64,000 nucleotides of DNA, taken from Pagrus major. Lineage: Eukaryota; Chordata; Actinopteri; Spariformes; Sparidae. Numbering within the stretch: position 1 is the stretch's first letter; each line of letters starts with the position of its first letter. The notes under the pieces are model-generated. The model was not told where the DNA came from, searched no databases, and saw only the letters and a list, made by a program, of their open reading frames with translations. The DNA lies in NCBI RefSeq assembly GCF_040436345.1, contig NC_133221.1:3008618-3072617 (forward strand), written 5' to 3'. Positions 34,501 through 45,282 of this stretch are shown here, in pieces. Both the position numbers and the translations under genes were made by a program.

Positions 34501-37500
34501 CTGTACTTGTACTTGAGTATTTCCATTTAATGCCACTCTGTACTTCTACTCCACTACTTCTCAGAAGGACATTGTAAGCAGCACTTTAATCTGGTGTCTG
34601 ATTAAGGTGCAGCTTGAATCTAAACTACTCCTACCTCTACCTCTAGAAAATGCCTCATATTTATTTGTTTACAATATGAAATGTACTCATAGACTATATG
34701 TCTACATATGTCTATATATGTATACAACGCTCTTTCCAAAGAAGTTGGGACGTTGTGTAAAATACAAATTAAACAGAATCGGGGAATGTGATAATTTGCT
34801 GATCCTTTTTGACATAAACTCAATTTAAAACAGTACAAAGACAATTTATTTATTTCATGTTCAACTTCACTGATTTGTGTAAATATATGTCTATTCTGAA
34901 GCGACGTGTTTCAAACAAATTGTGACTCGGCAACAAAAGCCTGAAAGTTGTTGTGTTGGAAGCTTCCACAGGTGAACAGGTTCATCGGTAACAGGTGATC
35001 GTATCATAATCGGGTATGAAAGGGGCGTCCTCCAAAGGCTCAGTCGTCCACAAGCAAGGATGGGGCGAGGTCGTCAAACACATGATTGTATAAATGATTT
35101 GACTACATGAGCTCAGGAGCAGCAGGACTGAAGTCAGTTCTTTGCAAATGTTTGCATTGTGTCTTTTTTCTACACAGCGTCCCAACTCTTTTAGAATCGG
35201 GCTGTGAAGTGTTTTTCATATAAAACTCCCTCGTTGTGTTTCACCAGACTGAGTGTCCCTGTTGAGCCCCGTCACTGACAGTATATTGAAAGAGTATTAC
35301 CAGGGGATAATATGGCCAGTATGAACAGGAAGAATGATCACAGCATGCAAATCCTGTTTCAGTGTACATATGGGCACCTAGATACAGTTTTAAGAAAGAC
35401 TTAAGGGTTTCGCAAATTGTTGTGAGAGTTGAGCCAAAGTCATTGTAAAGTAGAGGCAGTATCAAGACTGAAAATGTTACGTGAAAACATTTCCTTTAGC
35501 AGCTAAAAGCTAGAGCAGGGTCGAATGCTTTATATTGAAATTTAGCCTAAAGAAAGATATATTAAAATATTGCTTTCAGTATTTCTGGTTCGGGCTGTAT
35601 GAAGACGTGAACAGCTGGAGGTGGTCACTGTCAGACACCAGTTTCTACAAAGACGGGGAGACTGAGTTCAGACAGTGGGGGACTGGACAACCAGACAACC
35701 AAAAGAGTATAGAGCACTGCACAGTGATGTATGATGATGGACTATGGGGCGACTACCCTTGTGAAAGAAGCTTTTGGCCGGTCTGCATGGATGTCAGAGG
35801 TGAGAATATTCAGTGAAGTTTAAAACACCAGTTCAGGTTCTTGAGCTCTCCCTCATTATTTGGGCCGATACAGGATCAGTCAGTCAAACTTTAGTTACAG
35901 CACCTTCCATCAAAGTTAGTACAATTCAAAGAGCTTTACAGACGACTTACAAGCCAATAAGGCAGCAATTAATATTGATGATTTGACAGCGATGCAGGTG
36001 AGAATGAGAAAAAGAAGCTTGTCAGTGATGAATGACTTGTTTGGGTGGAGCAGATAGAAGAGCATTGTAATAGTCCATCCTGCTGGATTTAAAAACATGC
36101 TGCAGTCTCTGAGTCACTCAGACGGAGACGTGGCCACAATTTAGCTGTTTCAGATAATAAAAGGCAGATCTGGCTCCACACCCCACATGAAAGCAACTGA
36201 GTACATGTACTCTATTACTACGCTACTTTATTTACTGTGTAACTTCTGGATCTCAGAGGGAAAATGATGTATTTTTGAACTGACTTCATTTACTCAACAG
36301 CTGTAGTTACTTGTTACTGTTCAGATTAATATAAACATTAAAAAACAGATGAGAAGCTTATGAAATACAACACATTGTTATATATTGAACTAGTTCCCAA
36401 CCGTCTTGTTTCTTTCTGCTGGTGACCTCTGACACAAAGCTCTGTCTACTGGAGCTGCTTGTCATGTTTCACATGTTCATGTGTTGTTAGTTCCACCAAA
36501 GAAACATTTCCCCACTAAACTTCTCACATGGTGAAGTCCAAAGAAGTCAGATGATCCAATGTTTTATGTGAAAGCAAATATTGGAGGAAAGTTAAAGAAA
36601 AGAAAAACTGAAGACAGATTTGTGCATCAGAACTTTTTTCTTTTCTTTCCTCTCCCATCAACCAGTGGGTTTATAATGCTGTGAATACTGCCACAGACAC
36701 GGCATGGATGGTAAACTGTATGTTATAGTACCTCTGCACAGCACTGTGCTCTGTTTTCAGGGCTGAATGTGACGTTTGTCCTCATCAATACTCACATGAA
36801 CTGGACTGAGGCCCAGAGCTACTGCAGAGATCACCACACAGACCTGGCCAGTGTGAGGAACACAGCAGAGAACCAGAAGGTAAAGGACGTGGTACCTTCA
36901 GGACAAACAGCCTGGATCGGCCTTTTCAGAGACTCCTGGAAGTGGTCGGATGGAAGTAACTCCTCATTTAGGTACTGGGATCAAGGTGAACCTAATAACA
37001 ATGGTGGGAAAGATGCTTGTGCGGTGGCAGACTTGGACAGAGATGGAAAATGGTGGGACACTCGCTGTGACTGGAAGAGATGGTTCGTTTGCTACAGCCC
37101 ACGTGAGTGTTAACTCTTTATTCAACTTGTATTTATTTTCAGATTTTGGTTTAATTTAGCATCAAATGTCCTCAATGATAATGTAACAAAAACAACACAA
37201 ACCATAAAGTTATGGACAGAAAATAAAATGTAAACACTCCTGATGTTTATCATTGACATGAAATCATCTGTAAAGTTAGCAAACAGATGCCACAGATGGA
37301 GGACAGAGCCACATGTTCCCTGTCATTGTTCAGACTGATGAGTCAATATTTATATGAACATATTTTTTCACAGTCCCTACGACTACAAGGCAAGTGATCA
37401 AAGTGCGTCTGGAGAGAAAGGACTCCTCTCTGGATCTCAACGACCCTGCTGTGTTGGAACAAATGTTGAAGGAGGTAAATCATGTTGGACCTTTCTAATT

Positions 37501-38090
37501 TTATACACAAACAGAACAAATTCAAATAAAATCAGACTTTGTTGATCCCCCGAGGGAAAACTCAGCAGAACAAGAAACAGTGTGAAGAGGTAGGAAACAG
37601 ATAAACATGACATGACCTGAGCATTGTGTAGGAAGCTGTGCACGTACATATGTGCAGGATTAAAGAGCGTAGTCGTGCCACTCTGCAGGCCTGACTGAGG
37701 CACAACTGTGACTCGTTAAGAGTCGACGCTCAGCACAAACTTTACTATCAGTTTTAGAAAAGCCAGAGCCTTTACAACAGAAGAAAGAGGAGGAGAAAGT
37801 CAGAAAGGACAGCAGGCCAACAGGGCGACGCCATCTTAGGGAACAAAACATGTGAATATATAAATGTGATGCAGAGCGCTCCTGAAATAGAGGAAAATAT
37901 AAAGAACAGTGCAGAATGTAATATCTCTATGTGAGTGATGATGCTGAGGAGGTTTTATCAGTTCAAACAGAGGCTGAAGGACCAGGGGGTGGATGGAGAC
38001 GTCAAACTGAGCTGGAGGAAGCAGTCGGATGGAAAGGTCTTCCACAAGGAGGAGGAGACAAAGAAGAAGAAGAAGAAGGACGAGCTTTAA
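31218..38090 (+). CDS. Gene E: two-CTLD C-type lectin with signal peptide and C-terminal KDEL
   Basis: Exons are 31218-31254, 34190-34365, 35580-35799, 36761-37102, 37374-37474 and 37962-38090 (334 aa). They join in phase; intron 1 has a GC donor (tcag|gcaagt). The start [12 protein letters not shown] is preferred over an in-frame ATG at 31197, because that ATG is absent from F and G. GLSAVSS completes the signal peptide. CTLD1 (about residues 20-145) carries QPD (galactose-type) and WGD in place of WND. CTLD2 (about 146-258) carries EPN and WWD. The tail has [20 protein letters not shown], then [16 protein letters not shown], six lysines and KDEL before TAA. KDEL after a signal peptide is the standard ER-retrieval signal, so an ER-lumenal lectin is inferred. 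The tail module has no name known to me. Introns hold hAT, Tc1-like and LINE pieces. Confidence 0.85.
31255..31260 (+). promoter_or_regulatory. GC-AG splice donor of gene E intron 1
   Basis: tcag|gcaagt matches the best GC-donor consensus (AG|GCAAGT). The nearby GT four bases further (gcaa|gtagtg) would shift the codon phase relative to the acceptor at 34190. Gene D has the same donor at 27485-27490. Genes F and G have tcag|gtcagt at this junction. Confidence 0.7.
31538..31576 (+). repeat. (AAT)n microsatellite in gene E intron 1
   Basis: About 13 perfect ATA/AAT units. Confidence 0.85.
31905..33107 (-). mobile_element. hAT-type non-autonomous element (long copy) in gene E intron 1
   Basis: Inverted termini tagaggtcgaccgat at both ends are flanked by a perfect 8-bp direct repeat gtgtggat (31897-31904 and 33108-33115), the hAT signature. 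The 1.2 kb interior on the minus strand contains a remnant of a BED-type zinc finger (CNKTFT, then in another frame [13 protein letters not shown]). A 580-bp relative lies at 62229-62808. Confidence 0.85.
33190..33738 (-). repeat. piggyBac-derived element fragment in gene E intron 1
   Basis: It is the reverse complement of the left end of the piggyBac-like element at 59338-60587, including the terminal aggggcactacgtagttttg next to TTAA (33739-33742). The opposite end is missing. Confidence 0.65.
33743..33800 (-). repeat. tRNA-derived SINE head fragment
   Basis: On the minus strand it reads cagtaactcaagtggtagag, an A-box-like tRNA head followed by gcatgcgtctcatgcacaga. The same fragment lies at 49678-49731 (F) and 59278-59333 (G), beside the piggyBac end. 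Confidence 0.5.
34723..35206. repeat. Non-autonomous DNA transposon in gene E intron 2
   Basis: Terminal inverted repeats about 35 bp long share gttgggacg(t/c)tgtg near both ends (left tacaacgctctttccaaaga, right reverse cacagcccgattctaaaaga). It is non-coding. The same insertion is at 48269-48752 (F) and 57862-58345 (G), so it is older than the duplications. Confidence 0.65.
35878..36125 (-). repeat. CR1/Rex-like LINE tail in gene E intron 3
   Basis: The minus strand encodes [13 protein letters not shown], a degraded form of the LDYCNSLLSGLP motif of CR1/L2-type reverse transcriptases. The LINE 3' end runs into aataaagtttgactgactga. Equivalent copies are in F (47480-47735) and G (57075-57330). 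Confidence 0.6.
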
Positions 38091-38458
38091 AGGGGCACTA
38101 CGTAGTTTTGGAGAAGAAATTCAAACTCAGAATTTTAATATTTACAATATTAATGAGGTAATAATACAAACTCAGAAACATTTATCTTTTCCATCAGTGA
38201 ATAAACAAGCTGTTCTCAGAGGAGAATAAGGTCCCAGAACACTGTTTGAAGCTAGAGAGGTGGCAGGGTCCGCCACATGTAAACAAAGTAAAACAGTATA
38301 AACTGTGTTGTCCTTTAAGGTCAGTTTGTTTATTCAGTTTATTCAGTCATGAAAACAAAGAGTTTGTTTATTTAGTTTGTTTAGGCAGAAAAAAATCAGC
38401 CAATGAAGATCTTTCTCTGCTCGTTAACATTTCTTCACCAAAACTACAGAATGCTCCT
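38091..38458 (+). repeat. piggyBac-derived MITE abutting the gene E stop codon
   Basis: It starts aggggcactacgtagttttg directly after ctTTAA (38087-38090), in which TAA is the gene E stop, and ends ...aaaactacagaatgctcct before TTAA (38459-38462). It therefore supplies the first part of the 3' UTR. The same configuration is found in F (44925-45282) and G (54541-54888). Confidence 0.8.
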
Positions 38459-38784
38459 TTAATGTTGAGTTTGTGTGAGTCTTTCCTCAAAGTCCTCATG
38501 TAATGTGTCAGAATAGACCTGCAACATGTGGATGAACTGATCAGTCACATGAACTATTTTCATCATCAGTTAATCCTTTCAGTTATTTGTCAACTAAACG
38601 TACCAAATATTCTCTGGTTCAAGCTTCTTCAATGTGAGGATTTGATGTTTTCTTCTCATATATGATCATAAACTTAATATCTTTGTGTTTCAGACTGTTG
38701 GTCGATTATAACAAGACATTTGAAGTGATCTCATTGGGCTGTGGGAACTTATAACAGACTTTATTCACTCTTTTCTGACATAGA

Positions 38785-38935
38785 TGAGATAATATACTGT
38801 GTGATAAGATAATATACTGTGTGATAAGTTAATATACTGTGTGATGAGATAATATACTGTGTGATGAGATAATATACTGTGTGATGAGATAATATACTGT
38901 GTGATGAGATAATATACTGTGTGATGAGATAAATG
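38785..38935 (+). repeat. 20-bp minisatellite downstream of gene E
   Basis: About seven to eight copies of a unit containing gataatatactgtgtgatga. The same array has about 12-13 copies after F (44345-44600) and about seven after G (54060-54205). The long frames across it are periodic artefacts. Confidence 0.85.
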
Positions 38936-39029
38936 ACTGCAGGTTAGATGAGATAAGAACTGACTGGAGGAAACTGCAGTGAAAACAACATTAAAAAGAT
39001 GAGCTTTAATGTTTGAAGAATCTTTAACA

Positions 39030-39452
39030 TCTGCCTTGTTGCTGTGCTCAGTCTTGCCCTGGTGTTTGACCTGTGACATGACACTGTCTTCCACAACGTC
39101 ACCTTGGTAGCAGAGTTTGGCTGTTCCTCACCCGGTGTTAAGCCTCCTACACAGCTGTTTCTGTCTCAGTTAATCACTGTGTTTCAACCTACATGTGAAA
39201 TTGATGATCATTAGCACCTGTCTGGTATAATTGGCTGATCATACACCTGACTATAATCCTACAAAATAAGAACTGATGCTGGTTTGAAGGCAAAGGGTCG
39301 TAACACCAAATATTGATTTGACTTAGATTTTTCTTTTGTTCGCTCACTTTGCATTTGTAAATTGATAAAAATAAACAATTATTATTAATATTTTTGAAAG
39401 CATTCTTAGTTGACAGCAACCTGCCTAAAACTTTTGCACAGTACTGTATATT
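39030..39452 (-). repeat. Tc1/mariner-like terminal fragment in the 3' flank of E
   Basis: The minus strand starts tacagtactgtgcaaaagtt, a terminus common among fish Tc1-like elements. It is paired with copies at 43829-44260 and 53534-53965 at the same place after F and G. Non-coding here. Confidence 0.5.
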
Positions 39453-39542
39453 TACTTTTGTATCTCAAACTGTAATTTGGACTTTTTATGTCATAGTTTG
39501 TTACAGTCTGGTGTTTGTTTATGCCTGTTGCTCAATTTAGAA

Positions 39543-39548
39543 AATAAA
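39543..39548 (+). terminator. Probable distal polyadenylation signal of gene E
   Basis: AATAAA lies about 1.45 kb after the stop. Conserved equivalents are at 43728-43733 (F, minus) and 53432-53437 (G, minus). Nearer weak signals inside the MITE cannot be excluded. Confidence 0.4.
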
Positions 39549-41400
39549 GATGACTCACACAGCTGAGTTTGGTTGCTTCCTTGTCTTTATATTGTAATTC
39601 AAATATTACAAACATATTTTATTTAGAGTTTTTTCTTCTTTTTTTGTTTTTACAACGCAACATTCATGAAAACTGTTCAGCTTGTGCAGCTGTTCCTCAG
39701 CCTATATGTGACACAGTTAAATCAATCAATAAATAACATGAAGTGTCTGACTTCCGGGTTTACTTGATCAGAGTGGCGTCCTTAGCAACGGGCCTGGCAA
39801 CCGACTGCAGGAGTCACTTTATCTGTTGCTGTGACTCCCATCTCTGGTCAATAGGTGGCGTTTTTTCTGTTCACTCTCCATATTCAGCCTCTAACACACT
39901 GCTAACTCCTAACACCCATGCAATATTTTAATACACCCACTCTTACTCCAAACAAAGATGAAGCTTTCCACCATCTACACAAGACATCTCTCACCGATAT
40001 AAAGAGGCGTCTGGCCCCCGGGGAAGCCTTCTGGCCAAAAACCCTGGAGCACAGAGGACAGTTTAGTGTTTCATCCTGTACACAATGACTCAACTACATG
40101 CACACACTTATGGCACCATATTCTACACATGTGAGCCACAGTAATTATGGCACATGTTCCACCAAATACTAACAAAGTGATCCACCATGTCCAGGATCCT
40201 GACTATCTCCCTTTCAGGCGGAGCTGGTGTGACGTGTAAACAATGTTGCGTGCGAATCCAATAAAGTGCAAATATCTCTACCGAAGTGCAAGTGCCATTA
40301 TTCATGTGCATTGTTAAGTTGATTGTGCATATATGTATAAAAAATAATTGTAAAATATTTCCAAGGCTCAAACAAATCTGTCCCAAGTAAAAAATGTTTA
40401 ATTTGTGATTACAGTCTGCAAAACTGAGAAAAATAGTTTGTAAGAGGCAAGTGAGAGTAAAACATGTGTAACTGCATGTTGACTGTTGTTTCTTACTTTC
40501 TTTAAATAGAGAATGCTTTGACATTAAAATGTGCATTTCTTAATTAATTAATTTTATATTTTTATATTTTATTCATCTTTATTATTTATTGCGTTGTAGT
40601 TTATACTTGCATCATCATCAGTCTGCTCTGCTGCAGATTGCATGTTTCCAGGTCATCAGACTGAGACGGTTCAAACCGTAATAAAAGGTCGTTATAGGAT
40701 GAAAAGGATATTGAACATCAGTCAAGGTGAGACCGAGACCCTGGTGACACATCACCGAAACTATCACATGCAGGTAAATAACTTGGACTTTTACACAGCA
40801 GTGGCACTGGCAGTAAGTGAAAATGTCATTAAGCGGGTGATTTAACGCCAAAATACCTTTAGAGTTGCATTTAGAAATACATGACATTAAAATATGAAAC
40901 TTGTATCACAACTCTGTCTCGAAAAAAACTCACCCTGGAGTCGTTTGGGAGTTCACGCACACAGCTGTGACGTCACCATGGAAAATGAGACTTTGGGGGG
41001 GCTTTTCTGGCCTTTAGAAAACTTTTAGACGGTTTAAAAGTCCATGACTTAAACATATGGAATACAAAGATTATCCATTAACAGTGGTTACAGCTGGAGG
41101 TGTCCTGAGAACAGTTTTACAGGCTTCTCTTTTACTATTGCAGTCTATGGGAAAAATGCTTTCTGGGCCCCATGGGATTTTTTGTTGCAATACCACGAGT
41201 GGCCACTGGGAAACATCGGCGTGTCTGCTGAGAGGCGGCGCCATATCCAGGTCTGATTATAGATCCATGGTTAGTTCACGGGGCAGATCTGCCACATCCA
41301 ATATGGCGGCGACGTCGACGTACGATTCAGCGTTTCAGTGAGGCGTATGCATGGATGTATTATATAACTGGATACCGGACCAAAAATGGCGGCCGTTGAT

Positions 41401-42704
41401 TTTTTTTTTATTTTATTTTATTTTTTTTTTATTGTAAGTACAATAAGGGTACAGTGTGAAATGAGGGAGGAGGGGGTTACAAACAAATGTATAACAGTTT
41501 CAGTTACATAATATCATGAAAAGCAGGGGAGAACAGAGAACAGGTACATCTCATGTTTTGTTTTTTTCATGTTTCATACAGTTCATTCAGCGCAGATATT
41601 CAAAAACATGAAAATAGAGAAAATAATGTTATGGTTTTTATGGCTTTCTTGTTTTCAGATTGACTGATGATGTTGATGTATTGTTTGATTTCGTTCTTGA
41701 AACGGTCAGTGCAAAGTATTTGATTTGTAAATTTGCGGTTGTGAATATGGGCTTTGGCTAAAAATAAAATCAAGTTAATTATATTGTATTGATTTAATTT
41801 GGAAGCCGTGACTGAAAGGAAACCAAACAATACATTTTGATACTCCAAAACAAAGTTTTTGTCGAAATGTTGACGGATAAAAAGGGTTAAATTTTTCCAA
41901 AAGGACTGCAGATGAGGACATGACCAAAAAAGATGCTGAGAATCTTCTGGAGCCTGTTTACAGAATGAGCAGAGTTCATTAATGTCTTTTTTGTATCTCT
42001 GCATGAATAGGTTGGAAGGGTAGATGCGATGGATGAGTTTAAGGGATACTTCTTTGATTTTATTTGTGATAAAATATTTGTAGGGGAGGGACCATATATT
42101 TTTCCAGATCAGATTTGGGAATAAATGATTCCAGTATGAAACAGCGTTGGGGGTACTGACGTTTTCTTTTTGAAATAGTATACGTACAGTACGGTTATTT
42201 TTGGCTGAGAAGCAGATTCGACCAGTTTCAGTCTGTACAGGCTCCAGAGGTAAGGGGTCAGACTCAGGTAACAGAACATTTTTAAATAACATAATCACTC
42301 CAGAGGGTATCGCATCAAATACTATTGCATATTCTTTCGGTGGAATAGGGAGTGTGTATTTATTTAAAAATTCTGAGTATGATAAGAGTGTGCCGTTAGA
42401 GTTAAAGAGCTGACTGACCAAAATAATGCCGTGGGTGAACCAGTTCTCTAAAAAAAAGTGGTTTGTGTTTGTACAGTATGTCCCTGTTATTCCAAATATA
42501 ATATCTATGGGGTGTAAAGTTATGTTTGTAAATCAAAGACCAGGAGAGAAGCATCTGTTTATGAAAGTTGGCTAGTTTTATGGGAAGTTTATCAATATTG
42601 TAGGTGCAGAGTAACAGAAAATTAAGGCCACCAACTTTGGAAAATATATAGTTGGGAAAGAAGTTCCAGATTGAGGTTGGGTTTCTAATGAATTGTTTGA
42701 TCCA
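41401..42704 (-). mobile_element. L1/Tx1-like LINE, 5'-truncated 3' end of ORF2
   Basis: The minus-strand frame at 41600-42421 contains the C-terminal zinc-finger signature LCSFCKQAPEDSQHLFWSC (CxxC...H....C), typical of the region after the reverse transcriptase in L1/Tx1-like ORF2. The A-rich tail appears as a T-rich run at 41401-41440. A 12-bp target duplication gcggccgttgat flanks it (41389-41400 and 42705-42716), the hallmark of target-primed insertion. It is 5'-truncated to about 1.3 kb and inactive. Confidence 0.85.
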
Positions 42705-42959
42705 GCGGCCGTTGATTTCAACGGAGTTTGGTCACTCGCCTGGCGCATACGCCGAAAAAGTTTCTGACTTCCGGGTTTACTTCCGCGTTATGGGGCCCAC
42801 AGAGCATGCGCAGTTGAGTCACCCACCATATAGATCCATGGGCGTATGTCGTTTCCAAGGGTGACGCAGGAATGACCCGCCCTGCTCTGCCTGTGACTTC
42901 CCTGTCTTGTCAGTCGGTATCGCGAGATTTGAAGTAGCACACTTCCGTGAAGCCTTCAC

Positions 42960-43041
42960 GTTGTCGTGGCCGAGTGGTTAAGGCGATGGACTAGAAATCC
43001 ATTGGGGTCTCCCCGCGCAGGTTCGAATCCTGCCGACAACG
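42960..43041 (+). tRNA. tRNA-Ser (anticodon AGA)
   Basis: 82 nt. The acceptor stem GTTGTCG (42960-42966) pairs with CGACAAC (43034-43040). A box TGGCCGAGTGG (42967-42977), anticodon AGA at 42993-42995 within ctagaaa, the long serine variable arm (ggggtctcccc) and B box GGTTCGAATCC (43020-43030) are all present. A T-run (cctttttg, about 43046-43052) is a suitable Pol III terminator. It looks functional and decodes UCU-type serine codons. A decayed 3' half recurs at 52733-52763. Confidence 0.93.
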
Positions 43042-44344
43042 AGCAACCTTTTTGATTTTCTCACACAATTAAAAGACAACTTGAATTACTCTAATAAAAT
43101 CTAAATCACCCGCGAGTCTGTGCTACCAGACACATAGCGAGGAACATGCAGCCGGGTTTGTGTGCAACTGAAAAATGTAGGTTATCGATAAGTTCAGGAT
43201 TCACGGTTCATACAGGATGTTAATGGCAGCAAATTAAATCATACGAGACTAACAAATAATACTTGATTCATTTGTTTTGTTATAAAAATGTCAATGTTTT
43301 GTACACATTACAAAAATAGACCACACACCTATGCAGATATAAATATTGTTACATTGCATTTAAATAAGGGATGATAACATCACTGCAATTCGTGTATTTC
43401 ACCATCAGGGGGAGCTGCTTGTCTGGTGCTTGCTGTTTACGTTTGGGACAGTCTGTGGTTACACTGGTGACTCAACTGTGATCATCAGTGGCTGTGCAGA
43501 GTTACTGTACACTATGAAAGTCACAGAAGTCTAGTCATGTTATTTATTGATTGATTTAACTGTGTCACATATAGGCTGAGGAACAGCTGCACAAGCTGAA
43601 CAGTTTTCATGAATGTTGCGTTGTAAAAACAAAAAAAGAAGAAAAAACTCTAAATAAAATATGTTTGTAGTATTTGAATTACAATATAAAGACAAGGAAG
43701 CAACCAAACTCAGCTGTGTGAGTCATCTTTATTTTCTAAATTGAGCAACAGGCATAAACAAACACCAGACTGTAACAAACTATGACATAAAAAGTCCAAA
43801 TTACAGTTTGAGATACAAAAGTAAATATACAGTACTGTGCAAAAGTTTTAGGCAGGTGTGAAGAAATGCTGTCAACTAAGAATGCTTTCAAAAATATCAA
43901 TAATAATAGTTTATTTTTATCAATTTACAAATGCAAAGTGAGCGAACAAAAGAAAAATCTAAGTCAAATCAATATTTGGTGTTACGACCCTTTGCCTTCA
44001 AACCAGCATCAGTTCTTATTTTGTAGGATTATAGTCAGGTGTATGATCAGCCAATTATACCAGACAGGTGCTAATGATCATCAATTTCACATGTAGGTTG
44101 AAACACAGTGATTAACTGAGACAGAAACAGCTGTGTAGGAGGCTTAACACCGGGTGAGGAACAGCCAAACTCTGCTACCAAGGTGACGTTGTGGAAGACA
44201 GTGTCATGTCACAGGTCAAACACCAGGGCAAGACTGAGCACAGCAACAAGGCAGATGTTAAAGATTCTTCAAACATTAAAGCTCATCTTTTTAATGTTGT
44301 TTTCACTGCAGTTTCCTCCAGTCAGTTCTTATCTCATCTAACCT

Positions 44345-44600
44345 GCAGTCATTTATCTCATCACACAGTATATTATCTCATCACACAGTATTTTATCTTA
44401 TCACACAGTATTTTATCTCATCACAGTATATTATCTCATCACACAGTATATTATCTCATCACACAGTATTTTATCTTATCACACAGTATTTTATCTCATC
44501 ACACAGTATTTTATCTCATCACACAGTATTTTATCTCGTCACACAGTATTTTATCTCATCACACAGTATATTATCTCATCACACAGTATATTATCTCATC
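44345..44600 (-). repeat. 20-bp minisatellite downstream of gene F
   Basis: Expanded to about 12-13 units versus about seven after E and G. Confidence 0.85.
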
Positions 44601-44924
44601 TATGTCAGAAAAGAGTGAATAAAGTCTGTTATAAGTTCCCACAGCCAAATGAGATCACTTCAAATGTCTTGTTATAATCGACCAACAGTCTGAAACACAA
44701 AGATATTAAGTTTATGATCATATATGAGAAGAAAACATCAAATCCTCACATTGAAGAAGCTTGAACCAGAGAATATTTGGTACGTTTAGTTGACAAATAA
44801 CTGAAAGGATTAACTGATGATCAAAATAGTTCATGTGACTGATCAGTTCATCCACATGTTGCAGGTCTATTCTGACACATTACATGAGGACTTTGAGGAA
44901 AGACTCACACAAACTCAACATTAA

Positions 44925-45282
44925 AGGAGCATTCTGTAGTTTTGGTGACGAAATGTTAATGAGCGGAGAAAGATCTTCATTGGCTGATTTTTTTCTGCCT
45001 AAACAAACTAAATAAACAAACTCTTTGTTTTCATGACTGAATAAACAAACTGACCTTAAAGGACAACACAGTTTATACTGTTTTACTTTGTTTATATGTG
45101 GCGGACCCTGCCACCTCTCTAGCTTCAAACAGTGTTCTGGGACCTTATTCTCCTCTGAGAACAGCTTGTTTATTCACTGATGGAAAAGATAAATGTTTCT
45201 GAGTTTGTATTATTACCTCATTAATATTGTAAATATTAAATTCTGAGTTTGAATTTCTTCTCCAAAACTACGTAGTGCCCCT
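44925..45282 (-). repeat. piggyBac-derived MITE abutting the gene F stop codon
   Basis: It is bounded by TTAA at 44921-44924 and 45283-45286. The latter overlaps the gene F stop codon, as in E and G. Confidence 0.8.

Larger units (their letters stand above)
33735..39740. repeat. Left arm of a 6-kb inverted repeat (gene E side)
   Basis: Exons, introns, embedded repeats and 3' flank of gene E recur in reverse orientation at 43537-49735 (gene F). The arms end inward at aaatcaatcaataaataaca and its complement. Confidence 0.85.
39741..43536. other. Spacer of the inverted repeat
   Basis: About 3.8 kb between the arms of E and F. It contains a LINE fragment (41401-42704), an intact tRNA-Ser (42960-43041) and CpG-containing sequence such as gacttccgggtttactt (near 39750 and 42767). 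At 39900-41380 only unconvincing short frames are seen. Confidence 0.6.

Noticed and set aside
37931-38161. Frame starting [12 protein letters not shown] over the last exon of gene E (and counterparts in F and G)
   Set aside because: It is the +1 shadow of the KDEL-encoding exon. The spliced frame with the acceptor at 37961 explains the conservation.
38785-38935. Regular short repeats as a CRISPR array
   Set aside because: The units are contiguous without unique spacers, and the genome is vertebrate.
41600-42421. 273-codon minus-strand frame as a host zinc-finger gene
   Set aside because: Flanking 12-bp target duplication, T-rich end and the LINE ORF2 zinc-finger signature identify it as a LINE fragment.
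44191-44622. 143-codon frame rich in SHSILSHH repeats after gene F
   Set aside because: It is a 20-bp minisatellite read in frame plus part of a Tc1-like repeat. It is not conserved as a frame after E or G.
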